Source: Oscheius dolichura
Lineage: Eukaryota; Nematoda; Chromadorea; Rhabditida; Rhabditidae
Assembly (NCBI GenBank): GCA_932521035.1
Contig: OW051493.1
Span: 7,688,001-7,752,000, forward strand
Length of the DNA: 64,000 bases
Direction of reading: 5' to 3'
In this document: in pieces, positions 55,384 to 64,000 of the stretch
Layout: every line of letters starts with the position of its first letter
Position numbering within the stretch: the first letter of the stretch is position 1
Notes under the pieces: generated by a model
What the model was told of the DNA's origin: nothing
Databases searched by the model: none
What the model saw: the letters and a program-made list of their open reading frames with translations, nothing else
Translations under genes and position numbers: made by a program

Positions 55384-55973
55384 TTAAGCGAGGGAGAAGT
55401 CGAATTCTGCGGGACTGATGAGTCCGTCGCCATTCGTATCCATCGAGGTGAACCTAAAAGTTTCGTTTGCTTTCCTTCTGACCTCCACTAACCAGGCGGG
55501 AAAGACTTGTCCGACATCTCTTCGGGCCACGCCGTGGAGGTTCAGGTAGCTGGCAGCCTCCTCCAGGGTTACTGCTCCGTTCTTGTCCACGTCGACTGAC
55601 GCGAATCTCTCAGCCGACCGGGCCACTCTGGCAGCTGGAAACTATAGTCTTGGCCCAAAATAAAGGCCAACTCACAAAAATTCTCAGCATCCCTCTTTTT
55701 ACGGCCCAAGGCTGCCGCGCTTAAGGCAACTCCACCAACAGCAGCAGCTGTATTCAGGTATGACCCGACTGAAAAGTCCCATCTTGATTACTGTCAACCG
55801 GAAGGACGCTTACAGTCGGTTTCACAGCTCGGATTGCATCCTCCGTCACAGTTGCAGCAGAAGATATTGCACCTTCCGTTACCACAACAATATCCGATGG
55901 TCTTCTTCTTGCAGCAGGCATCGATGGCTAGGAAAGCAATGACAGCAAGGAAGAACAATGAGACGAGACGCAT
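55384..55973 (-). CDS. Secreted Cys-rich protein with paired EF-hands
   Basis: Exons 55973-55814, 55768-55676 and 55634-55384 sum to 504 nt, giving 167 residues. Order: signal peptide (FFLAVIAFLAIDA), a Cys cluster of about 11 Cys in 36 residues (YCCGNGRCNIFCCNCDGGC), a small Ala-rich segment with a basic KKR site, then two EF-hand loops with complete ligand positions (DVDKNGAVTLEE and DTNGDGLISPAE), ending FDFSLA. A basic processing site between the halves hints that the Cys-rich peptide may be released. Expected to be an extracellular Ca2+-binding protein. Promoter: TATA-like CTATAAAAAGAC about 35 bp before the start. Degenerate paralogues sit in each tandem unit. Confidence 0.8.
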
Positions 55974-55999
55974 CGTCGATAGAGTCTGTACGAAACTTA

Positions 56000-56160
56000 G
56001 TCTTTTTATAGAGTTTTAAAGTGTAAGGCGGAGAAGCGGGCCAGAGAAGTGAAGGTCATAAGTGGTAAGAAAAGAAAAAAGTCCGAGAATAAAGTCCGAC
56101 CTTTGCAATTTTGCCGTGGTCAAGATCAGGACCGCGTGGTCGATTGCACCCGTTTCTTCA
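56000..56160 (-). promoter_or_regulatory. Upstream region of the EF-hand gene
   Basis: On the minus strand it has CGGTCCTGATCTTGACCACG and AAGGTCGGACTTTATTCTCG, shared with 24685-24740 and, less exactly, with 30805-30880. It precedes the TATA box of this gene. Confidence 0.5.
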
Positions 56161-56175
56161 ACCACTTCGTGATCG

Positions 56176-56628
56176 GGTAAAGGGGAAATGAATTATGCCC
56201 TCGGTTCGTTTTCATCTTTTCTCATCGTCCGCAAAATGTTCTTGTTAGAGGAACAGTGAGTTCAACTCTCAGTTTGACTGGAGGGAATAGCCATTCAGTA
56301 AAACCCGGATTGGCAACAGAAGATGAATAACAGAAAGGGAACTTTTCTGCTTCCACTAGGAGCCAATCTCGACACAAATACATCGGGGACCCAGAGCGAG
56401 ATTGAAGACAAGGATTAGAACACAGTTTGAAGTAGATAATCATGACTCCTAGTGGAAGAAGACAAGCTCTCTTTCTGCCATTTATTTTGTATTGCCAATC
56501 CGCGCTTATTGAATGGCTATTCCATCCTGTTAAACTGAGAGTTGAACTCCTTGCTCCTCTAAGGACATTTTGGGGACGATGAGAAAAGACGAAAACGAAC
56601 CGAGGGGAAGATTCATTTCCCCTTTACC
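56176..56628. repeat. Long foldback with about 190-bp arms
   Basis: GGTAAAGGGGAAATGAATTA at 56176 is mirrored by ATTCATTTCCCCTTTACC ending at 56628. Homology continues inward with indels (TTCAACTCTCAGTTT, CCACTAGGAG). It looks like an inverted duplication of the sequence upstream of the EF-hand gene. Confidence 0.7.
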
Positions 56629-56630
56629 GA

Positions 56631-56673
56631 GTGCGTATACCATATACCGAAAATGGTTTCGGTATATGCGCAC
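56631..56673. other. Strong hairpin
   Basis: GTGCGTATACCATATACCG pairs with the inverted half ending 56673 around a short AAAATGG loop, with one or two mismatches. It lies immediately outside the foldback and just before a lectin fragment. Confidence 0.6.
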
Positions 56674-56703
56674 TATATGTATTCTATTTTATTCTTCTTT
56701 CAA

Positions 56704-57372
56704 TGAGGTTTCCAGCGGACGATATGTACGAGGACGAGATGGAAGCGACAACCTCCGTTTTACTGACGACCGTATTGGCTATGACGGCGGAAACGACCAG
56801 TCAGGCAACTGCCGAGCCAACTACGACCACATCGGCCACAACGACGACGACTACAACCACAACAACAGGCAGTGAGCAACCCATCTGCAAAAACGCTAGT
56901 TTCACCCCAAAAATTCTATTTTGGGTTATATCTAAACGATTCTTTATTTTCATGGAACATAACCTATTTCATCTTGTTCGCCATAAAATTCTGATAGAAG
57001 CAAAAAAAAATAAGCAAGGTCGAATTAATCGAACACGGCGAGCATTTGGTGAGGTGGATGAGGTGGCGAAAAGCGATAATAGCCTCTCGGAAAGTGGTTC
57101 TTTAGAGGAGTTAGAGCGGGTTGAGAGAGAGCGCGCCAAAAGTCATTTTCGACTAAAACTAAACAAAAAAAGCCGCTTTGTTTATTTAGGCTACAGAATT
57201 GGGATCAGTGAAAACTCTCCATTTCCAATCGTTCCTATTTAAATTCCTGTGTTTCAGCGTGTCCTTCTACCGCGTGGGTACTCAATCCAGCCAACAATTT
57301 CTGCTATCTGATTGTACCACGATCACCAGGTGATGTGAATGATGCAAAGTGTACTGCTGTGGTGGCTGGTGC
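56704..57372 (+). pseudogene. C-type lectin fragment, inverted copy of the 17.7-18.35 kb gene
   Basis: Carries the acidic/Thr linker exon, longer than in lectin G (extra ETTSQATAEPTT segment), and the first lectin exon (AWVLNPANNFCYL to ATLA). It then breaks into sequence from the knottin 3' flank (CTTTCTAAACAGCTTGC at 57391). The remaining lectin exons and the signal-peptide exon are missing. Confidence 0.65.
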
Positions 57373-57390
57373 AACATTGGCTTTTTTTTC

Positions 57391-57510
57391 CGCTTTCTAA
57401 ACAGCTTGCTTCTGCTATCGTCGGGAAGAATGGATCCTCGACTACTTGTTAGTCGTCTTCGCTCTTCCTTTGTAACCCTTGTTTTTTAATAAACTTTTGC
57501 GAACATGGAT
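57391..57510 (+). repeat. Knottin 3' flank fragment
   Basis: Matches 29790-29905 (CTTTCTAAACAGCTTGCTTC, AATAAACTTTTGCGAACATG). Peptide exons are absent. Confidence 0.7.
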
Positions 57511-60500
57511 ATGATGACTATGACCCATTCTTTCAAATATCCAGTCCAGGGATCGTCTCTCTACGCTGCCCACAAGAACTGAAAAAATGATATGACCACC
57601 TTATTTTTGATCTCCACGAAGAAGGAGCCCCTTGTTCGTTCAAAGATCCTTCCCGAAGTGTTGCTTCCACGTCACAATAGCCTCCCGCCTAATTATTTAC
57701 AAACTGTCCGGGCTATCTATAGCCAACTCCTCATTCTTTTTATGCTCATAAACAACGGGATCGGATTTCTTTTCCCGTATTTCCTTTAGTGATGTTTTCC
57801 CAGACCATTTTCGAAATTTGTGGCATCTTCTGTTCATTTGCTCCTGTCGTCAAGGTTCACCCGGTCCACTGTTCTCTCTGCCGTCTCCTCTCTTTGTCCA
57901 CACCTTGATATTGTCTCATTTGTGAGGGGCAGATCGAGATCGTTGCTGCCAATTGACTTCCACACGCTCAGCACAAAAAGTTCGTTCGTTAATTCTTGGA
58001 AATTCTTAGCCAATCCGGGCTTATTAGCCTTATCCAGTTCTTTAAAACAAAAATAAAGACATTCACTCAATGAAAGCTATAAAGATGCTTAAGATATGGA
58101 TAAGGAGCCCTCTTTTCAATGTAATACTTCAAGGTTTGAAATGCGCGAAATTTGACACCAAAGTTTGACCAACCCGTCGAGCTTAGACGACTCTTTGTCT
58201 ACCGACTTACGTAGTTTTCACAGGGAATGAGAGGCGACAGTTCAAAGTCAACAGATTATTCTTTGTAAATGATCCTTCATTGAGAAATCGCCCATTTCAA
58301 ACAGCAGCGCAACATCTGCATAATCATTAAATTGACGCCTGGTTCAAATGAGAGTTTTTTGCTCTCTATCTTACCCGGCGGCGTGTCTGCTGCGAGAATG
58401 TCTCAAGAGTTTTGAACTCTAGATTTCGCTTTAATTTCATTTGATTCCGTCTATTTTACAGTTTTTAAAGGGTATTTTCTGGGTCACCTTTTTATAGTCA
58501 AATAGTATGAGGAAAGCATTTTACCTTGGCTTTCTCGAAATTCAGTTCAAAAGATCGTTTCCTTCTCGTGAATGCCGTCGTTGATTCATCTCTAAATTAT
58601 CTGAATCAGGAACACCTTCCCCTTCTAGCTTCCGGGGTTGGGGCCATTGTTAACACTCTTTCCTTTTTTTGACCCACAGCTTGAAAGCGCCGGGTTATTT
58701 TAGATGGAACCGAGTCTCTGCGAGCCTTTGTGGATTTTTGAAGGCCATTCAATAGTAGATAACTTTTTAAGTGAGCTATTCTATATTAAACCGGAGCCAG
58801 AAGAGAATCTCGAAAACTTTCAATGAACTGCCGAGGTTTCCGGGGTATGAAACAGCAAGAGGCTTCTTCTACCCCGTTCATTAGAACCCAGGTGCTCAAA
58901 TTGGCGGCTCTTGGATTCTCCGCCTTTTTTTACCAAGTCTCAAACTTTCGTGGGTATGTAGAAAGTTCCTCCGAGTTACTGCTTCTGATCTACCCAACCG
59001 CTACTTGTACTGAGCTAGGTCTTATTTATTCAGGGCAATGACCGGCTATTGTTGGTCTTCTATTACACCAACCATATTAGTCACCTATGCGCAGCGGCTT
59101 GACTCGTCATGGCCAGGGTACATACAAATGGCCTCCAAGAGCCGACACCAGCACCACTCTGACTAGGTCACTCACGAGCACCTTGACAGCCGGAAATAAA
59201 ACAAAATATGGGCTCACAATGACGCGTAATTCCTAACCCAACGACGGCAATGAGCAGCATCAATTCTCCTCCTCCTTCCGAGGGTTGTCATCAGAGATCG
59301 CTTATCACCCTGCTACTGATAGCCTGCTCCCCGGCCTTCTGAATAGAGTTAGAACGGAAAAACGAATGTTTTGTTTTACCCCCTGGAAACTCTGAGCAAA
59401 CATCATGGGGGTGTCGCCTCGCTCTGTCTCTCTTTTCCCGGCAGCCCGCAATTCACCCCCCTCCCTGATTCTTTGTTTTCTATCCATGACCATGGAGCAG
59501 CCCGCCATTTTAAATGTAAATCTCAACATCATAATGTAATCGGCGACCGCCCTCTCAGCTGAGGCTGCCCCCGGGAGGCATCCGACATCAGCGGTAGTCA
59601 AACTGATTTTTGAGGTCATTTCACGGCCCCTTTAAAAACGCCCGTTATCTGTTGGTTGCTCTATCATTTCCTCTACTTCTTTTTCCCGCTTGGTGGCTCT
59701 CGAGAGAGCGGGAAAACAACACGCACAATCCAATAATTGCTCTCGTCCCCCACTCGCTTTTTACCCCCGGGTATTTCCCAGATTCCCTTGCCCTTTCTTC
59801 CTTTCTAGCCTGAAAACAGCCACTATTAGACAGTTTCTTCTTTTATTTCTCAGACACAGCAAGTGAGCCACAGTTAGACAGCTGCCATCCCTTGCGAAAA
59901 GTTGGCCAACTTATCAGTTTTATTCTCTCATGGCCTTTGTTGTCTTTAGTGGAAATTTTTCAAAGAACCATTTTTTTTAGTTTTTCGGTTATTTTCCAAC
60001 CTAGAGATTCTTTTTTTAGAGGAGCCTTATTAGCAATTCTCCCGCCTCCCGGAACATTTTGAGCTACAACATCGTGTTTACATGCTGGCGGGCTCATTTT
60101 TTGCCCTTCTCGCCCCTAGCCCCTCCCGCGCTCTCTCTCTCTCTCTCTGTTTGTTATTGTCTCTATTGGCTCTGATCTTTTCAACTTGACTCTTAGGTTT
60201 TCGAAAGGGCGGCGTTTTCGAAAAATGCGGAGGGGACTTTCGAAGTCGGGGGGCTTTCGAAACAGTTGCGCTGACTGTTTGTTCCCTATCACTCGATTTT
60301 CGAAAAGTTGGCCAACTTATCAGTTTTATTCTCTCGTCATAGTTTCCGGTTATTTCCAAAGATTAATTGAACACTTGGCTCCATTCTCTGGTGTTTAATA
60401 TCCCGACCTTTGCTCCGTTCATTCTGTCCTCAATAGCCTTTGAATAGAGACATTTTCCAGAGGTTCTGAGAAATTCTCACGGGTAAATTACCACTATTCT

Positions 60501-61086
60501 GTTTACCGTATACCTAAAGGGCATGGAAGAAAAGGAATAGGATACAGTAAACCTTCCTGACAGCTTCTGGTTCTCTTTTATCCTTTTTGCTGGGCCATTT
60601 TGACCCCAACTTCGTTCAAAAAGTGCATTTGATCTGGGACTTCTCTCCTTTTGCAGTGTACCCAAAACTATCCTGGACCTCTTCAAAGGGTTTTGGAAGA
60701 AAATTTTGCCTACAAAAATGGGTCTAACTGAACGGGGCAGATCAAGAAAAATTTTCTGGTCTGAAAAATGCCGTTTACCGCTTTCCTAGTCGCTTTCCAT
60801 TGCCTCCTTTTCTCTGTTCCTTTCTGTTGGCATATCTAGAAGAAATCTCCTCTCTCCCATTGAAGGACTTTTTGAAAGTCACTTTTACCCAAAAATGAGG
60901 GGTTTAAACGGTTTCGAATACGGTCTTTTACCCGGTGGATGTCGAAATTCCAAAGCTTATTGAGGGTATCGCCACCGACCTAATTGTTTTCCCCCATCTT
61001 TTCCCGTTATTTTCCCCGCCTCTCTTCGAACTAATCCCTGCTCTTTCCCCTCTTTCCTTATCAAGCTAGTTCTATTTTCAGTAAGG
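57511..61086. other. Long stretch without recognised gene
   Basis: No domain-bearing exons. A 33-bp word (GAAAAGTTGGCCAACTTATC...) occurs at 59896 and 60300. A CT dinucleotide run lies at about 60130-60148. The region separates the rearranged cluster from the transporter gene and may hold its promoter. Confidence 0.45.
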
Positions 61087-64000
61087 ATGACAAGCTCGTC
61101 CTCTGCCTACTGGTGGCAGTCTTTTTGTGGCTCAGAGCTCTTCGAAAGTCCCTTTTCCGCGGGTCTCCCCAACCTGTCAATATGTATGCAGCACACGATC
61201 CTCATCTGGATTCCGTCTGCCTTTACCCTCTTCCTGACGCCGGTTATTTTCACCCAAGGACAACGGAACAGCAAACGATACGATCCGCTACCCAACAGCT
61301 TTCTATTGATCTCAAAAATTGTAAGTCTGGAAAATAGGGTATACTATGTGGTTCTCTCTTCAGATACTTACTTCTATTCTTGCCGGAATTAATTTATTCG
61401 TATTGGTCCATAATATTATTCAATCCGAGTATACAGCCGATTATTTATATCCGACGCTGTTGGTATGCAGCTATGTGAGTTTTTTTTCCTTAATTTTTAA
61501 AGAACCCATCGAGTTTTCCCCTCCAGACCCAAATTTTACCGGGCAGTTCCCAACCCGAGAGCTCCCGGGGATCGGGCACGTTCTCTAGCTAATTCGTTGT
61601 TTTTCAATGGCGTCCCAAAGATCCCGCAAATCTTTCTTTAGAGGAAACTGTCTCAGGTCCATTAAATTTTTGCGCTTGGGTCCTGAAACGAGCGCGCTCC
61701 TTATCTTCTTTCATTTTGTGAGAAATATTAAAATTCACAAGCTCTTTTGAATTTCTGAGGGGGTGAAATATACCGTGATCTCGAAAACGGAACCTTCTCT
61801 CAAAGGTTTTCCTCCAAAAAAAGCTTTTGAACCATAATTATCTTGCCAATGGAAGCGCCCCTTTCAATATCGCTCCCCACTTCTGGGATGGGTTGAAAAG
61901 GAGGGACAGTTTTTCAAGGTTCATTTGAAAGGAATACGCTATATGAAGAATTTTGAAATAAAAAAACCGGAAAAGATGGTTGAAAATCAAGAGAAACTCG
62001 TCATTTTCCAGTTGATTCCCCCCCCCCCCCCCCCCCCCTGTCAGCTGGAGCAATCTATAAATTTGGTGCTTATCTCTCGGCCAAAATGGCAGAAAAAGAA
62101 GGGGGCAAAATAGATCAGTCCCATGGCAGAAAGACAAAACATACACAGACGGGCAGGGTTTCAAAAGCCCGGGCTTCCTTTTTGACGCTGATCTAATATA
62201 AAAAGGCGAGGTGAGCTATTCCCCCTCCCATCCTGGCAGTTGTTTCAATATGATCAGTGAGAGGAACCCAATCATTTTTCAAAAATGGCGGCAATGTTCA
62301 TTTTTTGAGCCGAGACCTACCCGCTTTCTCGTTTTCCCCGGCTGACGTAGGTAGCGGTGTATACGCAGCATGTAAATTTGTCTGGAAAAGTTCAAATTCT
62401 CAAAAGTGGAGCAAAAATCAACACTCGCAGGGAAACGAGAAAGTGAACTATGGCGCCAAAAAAGAGCTCGCTAAATACGTTTTTCGAGTTCCCGGGTAAA
62501 AGGACGCTTTCGGGAGCAGGCTACAGAGAGAATATGCCAAAAATAGAATAGAAAGAGATTCTCCCATTTCAGGTATCTATGATATTTTGTCACTTTGTGA
62601 GGAAGAGATGCGGGCTTGTCACCTCGGGCATTCAACATATCTCCGCTATGATGTTTCTGGTAGCCGGCAGCTCGGAACTCTATCAACGGATACGACAAGG
62701 ACGGGATCCTGATAAGGTAATATTTTTAGGAGATTTTAATGAAAATTGTTTGAAAAGAAATGGCTGCGTACCTCGTTTGATAGTCAGCGGTCAATGAAAT
62801 CTGGTAGGGCCTGAGTATTGAAGAGTTACAGTCCACCGGCTATCCACTATCCCGTGGGCACTCCACTGGACAGTTCGATGTCTTAAACAGCCCCCCGTAG
62901 TTATTTCCCCTTCTTAAAATGACCCATGGACGTTTCCAAAACGCAACTTGGCCTCCGAACTCAAGAGAAACTACTAGGAAGTCCATTTGTTCGCCGCAAT
63001 GGTCTCTGTAGGGCTTCAACTGACTGTCTTTTCTTTTGGACGGTATTCGAACAGAATTCGGACCTTTTCTGGGCATCACATACTCAGTAGAAAACAAAGC
63101 AAGCAGTGTTTCGAGGGAATTTCCATCTTGGTGAAGAAAGCGGTCCATTCGCTTCATGTATCTGTCCCAAAATTCTAGCGCGCCACGCAGAGCAGCTCCG
63201 CGTTAGTGTCTGGGTTGTGGGTCCAAAGCAAATTTCCAATTCTTCTCGAGGAAATGACCAATAGCTCACTTACAGGACGACAATTACCTCTCGCTTGCCT
63301 TGAATATTGCTTATTTCTGTTACTATGGGGTTCTTTCTATCTATACTGTTCTTCTTTGCTTTGCTGATCCTCGACGGAATGACATCAAGCAGGTAAGAAG
63401 TCCCCCAACGTGTCTTCACCTCTTCTGATCATTTTAGCAGCCAAATGCCGAGTTGGACAGTTCCTTCGTGAGTCGGATCACTCTCTGGTGGTTTAACCAT
63501 CTGCCCTGGATTGGTTCCAAGCGGCCCCTGACGCTGGACGACCTCTACGAAATGAATGAAGCCGGCACGACGCCTTATTTGACAAAAAGATTTGAAAAGT
63601 ACTGGAAGCCACGGATGAAGAAGTACCGATTCTTGAAGAAGACAAACGACTCCGACAAGTAGTTCCCTCTTTCTCTTAATCGGAAGATAATGTTCAGAGA
63701 AGTTCCGCAGCCCTCCATTTTGGGCACTCTGTTCGACATGTTCAAGTACGAATTCGCCTATGCCACCTGTCTGCGGTTGACTTCTGACACGCTACAATTT
63801 GCCAACCCTTTCCTCTTACAGTAAGAATTAAAGAGCAAAGAAAATAGGCCATATTTTCCAGTCAAATGTTGAACTACATCTCCGATCCCAATGGAGAATT
63901 GTGGCAGGGGATTTCCTATGCCATTTTGATGTTTATCGTCTCCGAAGTAAGTCTATCTGTATTCTAAAGGATGATTCACGCTTTTTGGGTCCTGAACAGA
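61087..64000 (+). CDS. mrp-like: ABCC/MRP-type ABC transporter, 5' part (continues past window)
   Basis: Exons 61087-61320, 61364-61474, 62573-62716, 63276-63392, 63438-63658, 63698-63820 and 63862-63946 join in frame. The start (WWQSFCGSELF) matches the N terminus of ABCC proteins. Membrane helices of TMD0 follow. Then come the L0-type linker and the SRITLWWFNHL and RPLTLDDLYEMN blocks typical before TMD1, and QMLNYISDPNGELWQGI in TMD1. ABCC transporters export glutathione conjugates and other anions across the plasma membrane using ATP; the nucleotide-binding domains lie beyond the window. Exon 5 has two in-frame acceptors (TTTAGCAG), so one Gln may be optional. Intron 2 (about 1.1 kb) holds a 21-C run. 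Confidence 0.9.
62018..62038 (+). repeat. Poly-C tract, 21 nt
   Basis: An uninterrupted run of 21 C inside intron 2 of the ABC transporter gene. The opposite strand is a G run able to form a quadruplex. Confidence 0.9.

Noticed and set aside
1..64000. CRISPR arrays, bacterial operons, ribosomal RNA
   Set aside because: No regularly spaced short repeats, no Shine-Dalgarno-led gene runs and no rRNA-like sequence; the window is eukaryotic.

Overview
The window is eukaryotic and almost certainly from a nematode. The evidence is a warthog gene (Wart + Hint domains) at 27.2-29.1 kb and a groundhog gene (two Ground domains + Hint) at 22.4-24.6 kb. Both are nematode-specific branches of the hedgehog-related family. 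A C6-domain protein and several Thr-rich-linker C-type lectins support this. Introns are short (about 35-60 nt) with TTTYAG acceptors. I cannot name the species.

Layout. 0.15-1.04 kb: a collapsed Tc1/mariner-like foldback element. 3.2-10.7 kb: three tandem coiled-coil/kelch genes (one decayed, two intact) with mariner-type MITEs in their first introns and a 44-bp minisatellite upstream. 11-15.4 kb: a decayed gene, a von Willebrand A fragment, an orphan signal-peptide exon, and an AT-hook/Helitron-like gene. 17-20.6 kb: a C-type lectin (minus) and a GH128-like glycoside hydrolase (plus). 20.8-29.1 kb: a knottin-like peptide gene, a chimeric Cys-rich peptide gene, groundhog (minus), C6 (plus) and warthog (plus). 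28.65-42.73 kb: a direct tandem array with a 5,827-bp period, two full units and one truncated unit. Each full unit carries a warthog 3' end, a knottin gene, a Cys-rich gene, an EF-hand pseudogene and a C-type lectin. 42.7-50.4 kb: inverted copies of the array and of the groundhog/knottin block, plus a lectin with QPD/WND motifs, a Helitron-like fragment and a 185-aa secreted protein. 51.7-57.5 kb: foldback elements, an intact secreted Cys-rich/EF-hand gene, and lectin, Hint and knottin debris. 57.5-61 kb: no gene recognised. 61.1 kb to the end: the 5' part of an ABCC/MRP transporter gene, which looks like ordinary conserved sequence.

The main theme is a secreted-protein cluster (knottin peptides, Cys-rich/EF-hand proteins, C-type lectins, C6 and hedgehog-related proteins) repeatedly duplicated, inverted and recombined. 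Several proteins are mosaics. Five knottin copies encode the same 57-residue precursor. Host-defence or cuticle/epidermal function is a reasonable inference for the cluster but is not shown by the sequence. Exon joins below were worked out by hand from splice signals, frame and domain alignment; several were confirmed because the summed exon lengths divide by three.
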